Shown here: positions 24,378 through 33,600 of the stretch, piece after piece | Numbering within the stretch: the stretch's first letter is position 1 | Layout of the letters: the number at the start of each line of letters is the position of its first letter | NCBI RefSeq assembly: GCF_004366355.1 | Contig: NZ_SODV01000001.1 | Span: forward strand, 496,001 to 560,000 | Direction: 5' to 3' | Length of the DNA: 64,000 bases | From: Dinghuibacter silviterrae | Lineage (GTDB): Bacteria > Bacteroidota > Bacteroidia > Chitinophagales > Chitinophagaceae | Translations under genes and position numbers: made by a program | Notes under the pieces: generated by a model | Seen by the model: only the letters and a program-made list of their open reading frames with translations | The model's database searches: none | What the model was told of the DNA's origin: nothing

Positions 24378-27300
24378 TTACTTCTTGTTCCTATCATAAT
24401 GCCGGTACGCCCATCCGAAGATCAGAGGGAACACCCACAGCGAGAACACCATGGCGCTCAGGATACCCCCGATCACCACCCTGGCCAGGGGCCGGGAACT
24501 TTCGGAACCGATACCGTGTGATATGGCCGCGGGCAACAGACCGATGGCTGCCATCAAGGCCGTCATCATCACCGGCCGTACCCTCGCCCGGACACCCATC
24601 CGTATCGATTCGTACAAAGTCGGTTCCCTGTCCTCGGATACAGCTTCTCCATGGGAGTCCTCCTCCATTTTTTCCAGGTCGTAATAGAAGGACTTATCAC
24701 CCTTTCGATGCATCAGGTTTTCCTTAAACATGGTGATCAGGATGATCCCGTCCTGTATACAAATCCCGAACAGGGCGATAAAGCCGATCCCCGCGGAAAT
24801 GCTGAAGTTGGTGCCCGTCAGGTGCAGTGCGATCATGCCGCCGGCAATGGCAAAGGGCACATTGATGAAGACCAGCAGGGAGTCTTTGAAATTCCCAAAC
24901 ATGCTGAACAGCAGGATGAAGATCAGCGCCAGGCTGATCGGGACAACCAGGGCCAGCCGTTTTTGCGCCCGCTGCTGGTTCTCGAAGTCTCCCTGGAACG
25001 CCATGCTGTACCCGCGCTTCAGGTGTACGGCCTCGGCCACTTTCTGTTGGGCTTCTGCAATGGTCGACCCCATGTCCCGTCCGCGGATCGAGAATTTAAG
25101 GGCGGCGTACCGTTTGTTGTCGTCCCGGTAGATCAGACAGGCGCCGGTCCTTTCCGTGATCGTGGCGATTTCCTTGATGGGCACCCTGGTGCCGCTCGTG
25201 GTGGGCACCAGCAGGTTTTCGATATCCGTCCGGTTCCTTCTGTACTCTTCCGGCAACCGCACCCGGATGTCAAAGGTTTTTATCCCTTCATACAAGGTGC
25301 TGGCCGGCACCCCTCCGACACCCAGGCCGCCGATGGCCATACTGATCACGGCGTTTGCCTGGGCGGTCGTCACCCCGTACAAAGCCATTTTTTGCTGGTC
25401 CAGGTTGATGTCCAGCTCCGGCTGCCCGGTATTGTGCATGATCCCCAGGTCCTCGATCCCCCTGATGTTCCTCAATACATTATAATACTCTTGCAGCTTG
25501 TCTTCCATATACGGCAACGTGTCGCCATAGACCTTTAAACAGATACTCCCCTTTACCCCAGACACCGCCTCTTCGACGTTATCCATGATCGGTTGGGAGA
25601 AGTTAAGGTTCACACCCGGTATGACGGACAGCGCCTTGTTCATCGTGTCGATCAACTCCTCTTTGCTCATTTTGGGCTGCCATTCCGACTCCGGGAACAT
25701 GAGTACGTCGAATTCGTTGTTGTAGAATCCGGTGACATCCGTACCGTCGTCCGGCCTGCCCGTCTGGGACACACAATATTGTACCTGGGGGAACTTCATG
25801 AGGATGTCCCGGGTCTGTTTAGCGATGTCCACAGATTTGTTCAGACCCATACTATAGTTGGCCTGTACACGAAGCCATATACTCCCTTCGTTCAATTGTG
25901 GCAGGAACTCCGATCCCAAGTACTTGAAAGAGTAAATACCCGCCAGCATCAACACCATCGCAGTAACGACGACCACCTCCTTGGCTTTGAACGACAGCTC
26001 AAAGCCCTTGAGCATAAAGTTCATGATCGGTTCGATGATCGGGTTGTGCTTTTCCTTCACGTTCTTCTTCATCAGCAGGCTGATCATGACCGGCACCAGG
26101 GTCAAGGTGGTGATCAGGGAGCCCAGCAGCGCAAAGCTAAGGGTGTACGCCAGGGGCGAGAACATTTTACCCTCCACCTTCTGGAAGGAAAAGATCGGCA
26201 GCAGCGCGGTGATGATGATGACGTTCAGGTAGAAAGGCCTTTTACCAATTTCGGCCGCACTCCTTTTGATGAGCCCGAGTTTGCTCATCTCATTGAACCG
26301 CTGCATGCCCACCTCCTTGGCCTTATGGTCAAGGATAACAAAGATGCCCTCCACCATCACAATGGTCCCGTCCAGGATGATCCCAAAGTCGACGGCGCCC
26401 AACGAAAGAAGGTTGGCGCTCATGTGCATCAGGTGCAGGCAAATAAAGGCAAAAAGCAGCGAGATGGGTATGATTACAGCGACCACTGCGGTCGCCCTCC
26501 AGTCGAAAAGGAATAGGGAGATCAACACGATCACCAATAAAATCCCCTCTACAAGGTTGTGCAATACCGTGTGCGTCGCGTAGGAGATCAGGTCTGTCCG
26601 GTCATAGTACGGCACGATCTTCGTATCGGCCGGTAAGACGTTTTCATTGAGATATTTGATCTTTTGCTCGATACCCTTCACCACTTCCGATGGGTTTTCG
26701 CCTTTGCGCATCACGATGATGGCTTCGACCACGTCGTCCTGGTTGACCACCTTTCGCGTTTGGGGATCGTCGCTGGAACCATCCGCCCGGGTGATCCAAC
26801 CCAGCCGCGGCACATTGGATATCTGCACGGTGGCAACGTCCTTTACCAGGAGCGGCACCCCGTTGGTATTCTGAATGATGACATTCTTGATGTCTTCGGT
26901 ATTGTCCAAAAGACCGATGCCCCGGACCACGAATGCCTGGTTGTTTTGGGTGATCATGTCCCCGCCGACATTGATATTCGTGTTCTGAACTGCGTTAAAC
27001 ACGTCCAGGGGCGTAAGCCCCAGGTTCGTCAATTTCCCGGGATCGACGTCGATCTCATACACCTTCGTCTTACCCCCGAAACTGTTGATATCCCCCACGC
27101 CCTGGACAGACCGCAGTTGACGGTCGATGACCCAGTCTTGTATGGTTTTTAGTTCCCGGACGTCCCTGAAGGTACTTTTGATCGTATACCGGTAGAGTTC
27201 ACCGGTCGGCCCGGTGGGTGGCTGCACCTGCGGTTGTAAGCCCGACGGGAGGTTTGCATTGGGTAACAGGTTCATCACCTGCTGACGGGCATCCTTGTCG

Positions 27301-27614
27301 ATGATATTGTCTTCAAAGATGAGCTTGACGTAGGACAAACCAAAGATGCTTGTCGAGCGAAGGCTGATCTTATCCTGCACCGGGTTCATCGCAATCTCGA
27401 TGGGGATCGTGACAAACTTTTCCACTTCCTCCGCGCTGCGGCCCGGCCATTGCGTAATGATGTCGATTTCCGTATTGGTTACGTCGGGGAAAGCCTCGAT
27501 GGGCATATCCATGAACGTAATGATGCCACTGACGATCAGTACCGAGGTAAGGAAAATGATAAAATATTTATTCTTAAGGGAGAACCCTACGACTCTCCTA
27601 AGGAACTTGGTCAT
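24378..27614 (-). CDS. czcA: Heavy-metal efflux RND pump, CzcA family
   Basis: 1078 residues, the inner-membrane proton-driven pump of a tripartite metal exporter. Twelve membrane helices and two large periplasmic loops are evident. The TM4 motif near residue 410 reads LGAVDFGIILDGTIVMVEG, the DFGxxxDG..E pattern of divalent-cation (Zn, Co, Cd, Ni) pumps rather than the Cu(I)/Ag(I) CusA form. It follows czcB with a 9-nt gap and is the last gene of czcC-czcB-czcA. Regulation is probably by the CusS/CusR-like pair encoded just upstream. The precise metal cannot be fixed from sequence. Confidence 0.93.
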   Translation of the reverse strand: MTKFLRRVVGFSLKNKYFIIFLTSVLIVSGIITFMDMPIEAFPDVTNTEIDIITQWPGRSAEEVEKFVTIPIEIAMNPVQDKISLRSTSIFGLSYVKLIFEDNIIDKDARQQVMNLLPNANLPSGLQPQVQPPTGPTGELYRYTIKSTFRDVRELKTIQDWVIDRQLRSVQGVGDINSFGGKTKVYEIDVDPGKLTNLGLTPLDVFNAVQNTNINVGGDMITQNNQAFVVRGIGLLDNTEDIKNVIIQNTNGVPLLVKDVATVQISNVPRLGWITRADGSSDDPQTRKVVNQDDVVEAIIVMRKGENPSEVVKGIEQKIKYLNENVLPADTKIVPYYDRTDLISYATHTVLHNLVEGILLVIVLISLFLFDWRATAVVAVIIPISLLFAFICLHLMHMSANLLSLGAVDFGIILDGTIVMVEGIFVILDHKAKEVGMQRFNEMSKLGLIKRSAAEIGKRPFYLNVIIITALLPIFSFQKVEGKMFSPLAYTLSFALLGSLITTLTLVPVMISLLMKKNVKEKHNPIIEPIMNFMLKGFELSFKAKEVVVVTAMVLMLAGIYSFKYLGSEFLPQLNEGSIWLRVQANYSMGLNKSVDIAKQTRDILMKFPQVQYCVSQTGRPDDGTDVTGFYNNEFDVLMFPESEWQPKMSKEELIDTMNKALSVIPGVNLNFSQPIMDNVEEAVSGVKGSICLKVYGDTLPYMEDKLQEYYNVLRNIRGIEDLGIMHNTGQPELDINLDQQKMALYGVTTAQANAVISMAIGGLGVGGVPASTLYEGIKTFDIRVRLPEEYRRNRTDIENLLVPTTSGTRVPIKEIATITERTGACLIYRDDNKRYAALKFSIRGRDMGSTIAEAQQKVAEAVHLKRGYSMAFQGDFENQQRAQKRLALVVPISLALIFILLFSMFGNFKDSLLVFINVPFAIAGGMIALHLTGTNFSISAGIGFIALFGICIQDGIILITMFKENLMHRKGDKSFYYDLEKMEEDSHGEAVSEDREPTLYESIRMGVRARVRPVMMTALMAAIGLLPAAISHGIGSESSRPLARVVIGGILSAMVFSLWVFPLIFGWAYRHYDRNKK

Positions 27615-27623
27615 TGGAATGGT

Positions 27624-28748
27624 TTAATTGTTCAACTGATCGTAAATCTGCAAAGCATCAGACGCGATGATCTGGTCGCCCGCTTTTACCCCATCCACCA
27701 GGTACACTTTATCACCCAATTGGCTCAGTTTATTGACGGGGGTGATCGATGCTTTTCCGCTCCCCTGGTACGTCATTACATAATACTGGCTGTGGTCGAA
27801 TACGAGGGCACTGAGGGGGACGAAAATGGCTTTTTGGTGCGCGGAATTGGTCGCCGTAACCGTGGCAAACATCTGGGGGCGGAGCGCATAGTCAGGGTTG
27901 TCGATCACGACCCTAACCCTCATGACCTTGCTGTTAGGGTCCAGCACGTGCATGATCTTGTCTACTTTACCTTTAAAGGTCCTGCCGGGATAAGACAAAG
28001 TGGTAATGTCCACCGGGTCCCCGATGTGGATTTTGTCCAGGTTTGCTTCATACACATTGGCCCATACCCAGACATCCTTGAGGTCCGATATGGTAAACAT
28101 GACCCCCCCGTTGTCCGGTCGCAACACCTGGTCGTTGGTGACGAATTTCTGCACCATGAAACCGTCGATCGGGGATTTGACCGAAAAGACGCCACTGGTG
28201 TCGTTCCCGTTGATCTTCAATACCCGCTTGGCCAAATCCAGTTGAGCGACCGCCTGGTCATAGTTGGTCTGGGCAGTGGTCAGGTCCAGGACGGAGGCAA
28301 GACCGCTTTTATACAGGTCCTGCGTGGCATCCAACTGTTTCTTCATGGCCGTCAGGTTGGTTTGGGCGACGATCAGGTTGTTGCTATACCCGGCCATCTC
28401 GCTGCTTCGAACCGTGGCCAGCACTTCCCCGCTCCTGACATAGTCCCCCAACTGTACCTTGATGGCGTTAATATTCCCGCTGATCAACGGGAAAATATTC
28501 ACCTCCTTGTCCTGGTCGAAGTCGACCTGGCCGGTCAGGGTCATGGAATTGATCAATTCGTCCTGCCGTACCGTATCGATCTTCAGCGTACGCAGGAGGG
28601 AATCAGGTATAACGTACGGTTGTCGTTCCCCCACGTCCATGGCCACTCCGCCACCGCCACCGCACGACTGGAGCAGCATGCCGCAGGTCAGGATCAAACA
28701 ATACGACAGGCCGCCTGCCTGTAGCCATTTCGGAGTTGATATTGTCAT
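27624..28748 (-). CDS. czcB: RND efflux periplasmic adaptor (CzcB/membrane-fusion protein), lipoprotein
   Basis: About 374 residues, bridging CzcA and the outer-membrane channel. Signal peptide with lipobox (LILTCGMLLQSC) followed by a glycine run. Barrel-sandwich hybrid strands, a helical hairpin (LTAMKKQLDATQDLYKSGLASVLDLTTAQTNYDQAVAQL near 140-180) and beta-barrel domain (VWVWANVYEANLDKIHIGDPV) are in the expected order. No His-rich metal-binding N-terminal extension is present. I chose ATG at 28746-28748; an upstream start gives an implausible leader. A 102-nt gap with a hairpin separates it from czcC. Confidence 0.9.
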   Translation of the reverse strand: MTISTPKWLQAGGLSYCLILTCGMLLQSCGGGGGVAMDVGERQPYVIPDSLLRTLKIDTVRQDELINSMTLTGQVDFDQDKEVNIFPLISGNINAIKVQLGDYVRSGEVLATVRSSEMAGYSNNLIVAQTNLTAMKKQLDATQDLYKSGLASVLDLTTAQTNYDQAVAQLDLAKRVLKINGNDTSGVFSVKSPIDGFMVQKFVTNDQVLRPDNGGVMFTISDLKDVWVWANVYEANLDKIHIGDPVDITTLSYPGRTFKGKVDKIMHVLDPNSKVMRVRVVIDNPDYALRPQMFATVTATNSAHQKAIFVPLSALVFDHSQYYVMTYQGSGKASITPVNKLSQLGDKVYLVDGVKAGDQIIASDALQIYDQLNN

Positions 28749-28807
28749 AACATGAAATATATAGTAAACATAATTAATTATCTGGCGCAAGGGACAAAAG
28801 AGTATCC

Positions 28808-28830
28808 GGCGCCATTATGCGCCCTTTTTT
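28808..28830 (+). terminator. Hairpin with T-run inside the czcC-czcB gap (weak call)
   Basis: A GGCGC/GCGCC stem (28808-28812 with 28819-28823), then six T on the plus strand. The T-run faces the direction opposite to the czc genes, so it is either an antisense terminator or simply an intra-operon RNA hairpin that could shield the czcB mRNA end. Confidence 0.35.
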
Positions 28831-28850
28831 CTTTATATGGCAAGAGGAGG

Positions 28851-30167
28851 TTAGTACAGGTTCGTTCCCGTGTAGAAGTTCAGGTCTTCAAAGGAACTCA
28901 CCCGGTTGAACAATATCGTATTCACCTGTACCACATTTTGCTTGTACGCGTCGTAAAATGCCTGGAATTGCAAAAGCCCGATATTCCGCTTCTCATAGTT
29001 CTCCAGCTCCGCCCTGGACAATGCCTCGAATTCGGCTGCGAAGGCGGGGTCGATGTTCTGGTACAGCTTCTGGTTCGCGTACGCCTTTTGAAGGGCGCGG
29101 TAAACATTTTCCTGTACCGTAAGCTCCGTGCTTTTCTGGGTAGCCTCGGCGAATCCGATCATCGCCTTCGCCGATTTGATATTCCCCTGGTTGCGGTTCA
29201 GGAAGGGCAGGTCTATGGAAGCCCCAAACGACGTAAAGTTGTGGACAAAGCTGCCTTGCTGGTCATAGTTCAGGCTGAGGGTCAGGTCCGGCACGGCCAG
29301 GGCTTTCTGGTAGGAATATTGGAGCTTATTGATCTCCGTATTCTCCTTGGCAACCATCAGGTCCGTCCTGTTGGCCATGGCGGAATCGATCAGGGGGCCC
29401 AGGCCATACTTGGACGGTTCCATAGCCTTGACAGCCATTGTATCTACGATCGGAGCGACATAGACCGTGTTCTTAACCTGCATCACCAGCTTCAGTTCGC
29501 TTTCCGTGTCGTTGATCTGGTTGATCAGGTCGTTGTACTCACTTTGCAGGCTGTACAATTGCGCCTTGATCTGGACTACTTCGGATTCTGCGATATATCC
29601 CTTACCCGCCTGTGCATTGTAGGCCGTAACGACCTGTTGCAACGCCCTTATTTCCTGGTCGTACACCGACGCCGTCTGCATCAGGTAATAGATATTGTAG
29701 AAATCGGTACGCAGGGTATATTTCAACGTCCTCAAGAGGTCATACAGCTGATACTGGGCAAGCTTGGTATTGGCCTTGGCGATATCTATCGACTTGCCAC
29801 GCTTCCCCGCCAGCATGATCAGTTGCGAGATGTTCCCCGCGACTTCACCATACGGAAACCCGAAAGCAAACCACTTTTCTGCGTCTCCATTATATATAAT
29901 GGTCGACAAGGACAGGTTGGGGTTTGGCCAGAGCTTGGCCTGGAGGACGAGGGCGTCTTGGGCGCTGACATTATAGCGCTGAGCCAATAAGGACAGGTTC
30001 TGGCGAACAAAAATGTTCTCCGCACTGTCCAGGCCAACCCTCAGGGTATCGGACTGAAGCTGCTGTTCGCCCGGAAGGGCCTGCCCAATCACCGTTGTAC
30101 GAGGAGAAAGCCATAAAAACACGGATGCAAGGGCTATCTTTCCAATCGACGGACAATACTTTCTCAT
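28851..30167 (-). CDS. czcC: Outer-membrane efflux protein, TolC/CzcC family
   Basis: About 438 residues with signal peptide (MRKYCPSIGKIALASVFLWLSPRTTVIGQA). Long alternating helical stretches (LAQRYNVSAQDALVLQAKLWPNPNLSLS; YNDLINQINDTESELKLVM) and short beta segments are the TolC repeat architecture. It forms the outer-membrane exit duct for CzcBA. First gene of the czcCBA set; its 192-nt upstream region holds the likely promoter and follows the sensor kinase gene. The start ATG 30165-30167 is chosen for the signal peptide; the frame upstream is open only for a few codons. Confidence 0.9.
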   Translation of the reverse strand: MRKYCPSIGKIALASVFLWLSPRTTVIGQALPGEQQLQSDTLRVGLDSAENIFVRQNLSLLAQRYNVSAQDALVLQAKLWPNPNLSLSTIIYNGDAEKWFAFGFPYGEVAGNISQLIMLAGKRGKSIDIAKANTKLAQYQLYDLLRTLKYTLRTDFYNIYYLMQTASVYDQEIRALQQVVTAYNAQAGKGYIAESEVVQIKAQLYSLQSEYNDLINQINDTESELKLVMQVKNTVYVAPIVDTMAVKAMEPSKYGLGPLIDSAMANRTDLMVAKENTEINKLQYSYQKALAVPDLTLSLNYDQQGSFVHNFTSFGASIDLPFLNRNQGNIKSAKAMIGFAEATQKSTELTVQENVYRALQKAYANQKLYQNIDPAFAAEFEALSRAELENYEKRNIGLLQFQAFYDAYKQNVVQVNTILFNRVSSFEDLNFYTGTNLY

Positions 30168-30321
30168 ATTTTTGATATTACTTTTATTTTGCAAGCAACT
30201 CGTCAAAAACTGATTTTTGCCGAATTACGTGGCAAAATAAATAGAATCTCCCCTTACGGCCCTGCAAATCTACCGGGCCTCCCCTTTAAAATGCGTCCGT
30301 TTCGATTAGAATACATTAATG

Positions 30322-30361
30322 AACCCATTAAATTTCCCTAATATATAGGGTCCAATGGGTT
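30322..30361. other. Nested palindrome at the end of the kinase gene
   Basis: AACCCATT at 30322-30329 pairs with AATGGGTT at 30354-30361, and inside it CCCTA (30336-30340) pairs with TAGGG (30346-30350). The last base pair includes the kinase stop codon. No T-run follows on either strand, so it is not a clear terminator. It lies about 155-195 nt upstream of czcC and could be an operator or an RNA end structure. Confidence 0.45.
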
Positions 30362-31715
30362 ACACCGGGAATATGATAAAGAATGTGGTCCCCTCATTCC
30401 ATTCCGAGCGGACGTGCACCGTCGCTCCGTGCAACCGGAGGATCTTGTCGGTGAGCGACAGCCCGATGCCCAGGCCATCGATATTTTGGGCATTGGTCCC
30501 CCGGTAAAACGGCTCGAAGATATGGGGGACGTCCTCCGGTTTGATCCCGATACCCCGGTCTTCGATGGCAATGATGACTTTGTCGTCCTGGACCGTCATG
30601 GTACAGGTGACGGGTTTCATGTCGGAGAATTTGACCGCATTTTTTAGGATGTTCCCCAGTGCCACAAAAAGCAGGTGGCTGTTCCCCGGGATCGTATACC
30701 GCCGGGGGTCGTCGGGGAGATGGTGGTAGTGCAACTCTATCCGGCTGCCGGGGATGAGGTGGCTCCACTCATCCTTGACCTGCCACAGGAGCTCGTCCAG
30801 CCTCAGGTCGTGGAAGTCGTTGACGTCTATGTTGGAGTGAGAGAGGTCAAAAAGATCGTTGACAAGATCCGTGAGCTTTTCGGTTTCCACCAGGACCTCG
30901 GTCAATACCTCCTTATACTCCTCCTTTTCCCTTTCCACCCCTAAGGTTACCTCAATGTTTCCGACGATGGAGGTCAGCGGGGTCCGGAGCTCATGGGAGG
31001 CGTTGGCGACAAAAGACCGCTGGGCATCAAACGACTGTTCCAGGTGCTCCAGCAGGTTGTTGAAGGTAATGGCCAGCTCATCGATCTCATCCTTACCCCC
31101 TTCCTTGATCGCCAACCGTTTGTTGAGGCTGGAGGAACGGATGATTTTTACTTCGTTGATCACCTTGGTGATCGGGAAAAGGGCAATCCGGGCAAAAAGG
31201 CTGCCCAGGAAGTACATGATGACGATCGATATGATCAACACCGAGAACATGGACCAGAAAAGCTGGCGCATGCTGGCGTCCCCGTACACGTCTATGGCGG
31301 AGGCCAGCACGACGAAATTTCCGGAATTGTCCTTGTAATAAATCCCGGCCGTGCGCACGGCGCCCTGGCTGTAATGGAAAGTCCCCTGCGAACGGACCTT
31401 TTCGATGACCGACGGGGGCCAGGTCTGGGTCGGGTCCTTTAAGAAAACCGCCTGGTTTTGATCATTGTAAATCCTGACAAACTCACCCGGTAGCGATTGC
31501 GGGTATTTTTGCTGTACCGCACGGAATTTCTCCTCGCTGAGGTTGTCTTCCGCCAGGAACAACTGGCCGGTGATAAACGCACGGTCCTCCAGACGGGTAT
31601 AAAAATCAGCCGCCCGGTATTTGGCGGTCAACAGGTAAATAGCCGCCAGTACGAGGAGCAAAAGCACCGCGAAAATGAGTGTAAACTGCAGGGAAAGTCG
31701 GTCGCGTATTTTCAT
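30360..31715 (-). CDS. Sensor histidine kinase (CusS/HAMP type)
   Basis: 451 residues. Two membrane helices (about 10-32 and 168-190) flank a periplasmic sensor of about 130 residues; then HAMP (about 190-240), H-box NASHELRTPLTSI near 245, N-box ILKNAVKFS, and G-boxes DRGIGI and GLGIGLSL. It phosphorylates the response regulator that overlaps its start by 4 nt. Position directly upstream of czcCBA and the CusS-like layout point to a metal-responsive sensor. The periplasmic loop has few histidines or cysteines, so the metal contact is not obvious. Confidence 0.92.
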   Translation of the reverse strand: MKIRDRLSLQFTLIFAVLLLLVLAAIYLLTAKYRAADFYTRLEDRAFITGQLFLAEDNLSEEKFRAVQQKYPQSLPGEFVRIYNDQNQAVFLKDPTQTWPPSVIEKVRSQGTFHYSQGAVRTAGIYYKDNSGNFVVLASAIDVYGDASMRQLFWSMFSVLIISIVIMYFLGSLFARIALFPITKVINEVKIIRSSSLNKRLAIKEGGKDEIDELAITFNNLLEHLEQSFDAQRSFVANASHELRTPLTSIVGNIEVTLGVEREKEEYKEVLTEVLVETEKLTDLVNDLFDLSHSNIDVNDFHDLRLDELLWQVKDEWSHLIPGSRIELHYHHLPDDPRRYTIPGNSHLLFVALGNILKNAVKFSDMKPVTCTMTVQDDKVIIAIEDRGIGIKPEDVPHIFEPFYRGTNAQNIDGLGIGLSLTDKILRLHGATVHVRSEWNEGTTFFIIFPV

Positions 31716-32386
31716 TTTTCCTTCAAAACATAGCCCATGCCGATCACCGTATGGATCAGGGGACGGCCAAAACCCTTGTCGATCTTCTCCCGGAGATAGT
31801 TGATATAGACGTCGATGAGGTTGGTCCTCCGGTTGAAATCGATGCCCCAGACGGCCTCGGCGATCGACGAACGGGACAGTACGCTGTCCTTGTTCTGGAT
31901 CAGGAGGTCCAGGAGCGCAAATTCCTTGGCCGTCAGCATGATTTCTTTCCCGCCCCTCCAGGCCTTCTTTTGGTATATATCGATCTCCAGGTCCGCGACC
32001 TTCCGCATGGTCCCCGGGGTGGGGACCGTCCTGCGGCGGCCGAGGGCCTTTATCCTGGCGAGGAGTTCTTCAAAGTGGAAGGGCTTTACAAGGTAATCGT
32101 CCGCACCCGATTCAAACCCGGTAACCTTATCCTGCGTCGTGCCCAGTGCCGTCAGCATCAGGATGGGCAGGTCCGGTTTTTCGTGGCGGATGGCCTTGCA
32201 GACTTCCAGACCGCTTTTCCCGGGGAGGATAACGTCTAAGATCACCAGGTCGAAGGCCTCCTTCAGGGCCCGGGTTTCTCCCGACAAACCGTCTGTAGCC
32301 AGCTCCACGGAATACGTCTTTTCCTGCAGACCCTTCCGGATAAAGTCCGCCACCTTGGGTTCGTCTTCCACTAATAAGATATGCAT
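31712..32386 (-). CDS. OmpR/CusR-family response regulator
   Basis: 224 residues. Receiver domain with phospho-acceptor aspartate in VILDVILPGKSG near 51, acidic pocket EDE near 8 and conserved lysine in LVKPFHF near 101. The C-terminal winged helix contains REKIDKGFGRPLIHTVIGMGYVL. It most likely controls czcCBA transcription, and may also control its own operon. It overlaps the kinase gene by 4 nt and its start lies 16 nt inside the end of the upstream aminotransferase gene, so read-through transcription from the aminotransferase promoter is likely. Confidence 0.93.
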   Translation of the reverse strand: MHILLVEDEPKVADFIRKGLQEKTYSVELATDGLSGETRALKEAFDLVILDVILPGKSGLEVCKAIRHEKPDLPILMLTALGTTQDKVTGFESGADDYLVKPFHFEELLARIKALGRRRTVPTPGTMRKVADLEIDIYQKKAWRGGKEIMLTAKEFALLDLLIQNKDSVLSRSSIAEAVWGIDFNRRTNLIDVYINYLREKIDKGFGRPLIHTVIGMGYVLKEK

Positions 32387-33549
32387 ATCGATACTATGTC
32401 GCAGGCCTTGCGGACGTCCTCCCGCGAAATATTCAGGGGGGGCACGATCCGCATACTCCGGGCGCTGAACAGGAACCAGTCGGTGAAAACACCGGAGGCA
32501 ATCGCCCGGTCAATGACCCGCTTGTTTGTTTCAAAACTATCAAATTCCAAAGCAATCATCAAACCTTTGGAACGGAACGCCCGTATGGAGGGGTGTTGCA
32601 ACCCGGAACGGAACCACTGTTCCCGCTCCGGCACGCCCTCCAACATGCCCTCGTCGAGGAGCGCCCGCATGGCCGCCATACCTGCTGCACAACTGACGGG
32701 GTGTCCCCCGAACGTCGTGATGTGCCCCAGCACGGGGCGGTCGGCCAGCGTATGCATCAGGGGCCGGTCCGCGATAAAGGCCCCCAGGGGCATACCCCCA
32801 CCCAGGGCTTTGCCCAGCAGCAGGATGTCCGGGACGACGTCGTATTGCTCGAAGGCCCAAAGTGAACCGTTTCGCCCAAAACCGCACTGGATCTCGTCCA
32901 GGACAAGCAGGGCCCCCACCTCCGTGCACCGCGCCCGGAGCGCCCGGATCCATTCGGGGTCCGGCACCCGTACCCCGGCTTCCCCTTGTATGGTTTCGAG
33001 GATCACGCAAGCCGTCGTCCCGTCGATCCGCTCCAGCTCCGAAAAGTCGTTGTGGCGCAACCGTTCCACACCCGGCAGCAGCGGCCGGAATGCGTTTCTC
33101 CAGTATTCGTCCCCCATCAGGCTCAACGCCCCCTGGGATGACCCGTGATAGGCCTCGTGAAACGCCACGATCCCCGTCCGGCCCGTGGCCCTTTTGGCCA
33201 GCTTCATGGCCCCCTCGGTGGCTTCGGTACCCGAATTGGTAAAATAGACGCAGTTCAGGGAAGACGGCAGGTGCTCCGTGAGCAGCTCCGCGTAACGCAC
33301 CTGGGGCGCCTGGACCGTTTCCCCATACACCATCGTGTGCAGGTAGCGGTCCGTCTGGTCCTTGATGGCAGCGACCACGGCCGGATGCCGGTGGCCCACG
33401 TTACATACGCTGATGCCCCCGATCAGGTCGATGTATTGCTTTCCCGAAGCGTCCCACAGATAGGAACCCTCCGCTTTGACAAATTCCAGCGCCAGGGGCG
33501 CGTCCGATGTCTGGGCGACATGTCTCAGGAAAATATCTCGATGGTTCAT
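32371..33549 (-). CDS. Class III PLP-dependent aminotransferase
   Basis: About 392 residues of the acetylornithine/4-aminobutyrate-type fold-I aminotransferases. PLP-site motifs are present: substrate-side NSGTEATEGAMKLA near 108, DEIQCGFGR near 220 and the Schiff-base lysine in LLLGKALGGGMPLGAF near 250. The donor (ornithine, lysine, beta-alanine or other) cannot be told. No arginine-biosynthesis genes flank it. Its end overlaps the response-regulator start by 16 nt. I use ATG 33547-33549; a TTG three codons upstream is less likely. Divergent from the gamma-carbonic anhydrase gene with 51 nt between starts. Confidence 0.88.
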   Translation of the reverse strand: MNHRDIFLRHVAQTSDAPLALEFVKAEGSYLWDASGKQYIDLIGGISVCNVGHRHPAVVAAIKDQTDRYLHTMVYGETVQAPQVRYAELLTEHLPSSLNCVYFTNSGTEATEGAMKLAKRATGRTGIVAFHEAYHGSSQGALSLMGDEYWRNAFRPLLPGVERLRHNDFSELERIDGTTACVILETIQGEAGVRVPDPEWIRALRARCTEVGALLVLDEIQCGFGRNGSLWAFEQYDVVPDILLLGKALGGGMPLGAFIADRPLMHTLADRPVLGHITTFGGHPVSCAAGMAAMRALLDEGMLEGVPEREQWFRSGLQHPSIRAFRSKGLMIALEFDSFETNKRVIDRAIASGVFTDWFLFSARSMRIVPPLNISREDVRKACDIVSICISY

Positions 33550-33577
33550 AAGATTCAAAATTAACCCGTGTATTCCC

Positions 33578-33585
33578 TATTTTTG
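33578..33585 (+). promoter_or_regulatory. -7 box for the gamma-carbonic anhydrase gene
   Basis: TATTTTTG, exact TAnnTTTG, 15 nt before ATG 33601. A near-match TTC lies 21 nt upstream at 33554-33556, where the -33 TTG would be. Confidence 0.5.
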
Positions 33586-33600
33586 AAAAAATACACCGCT

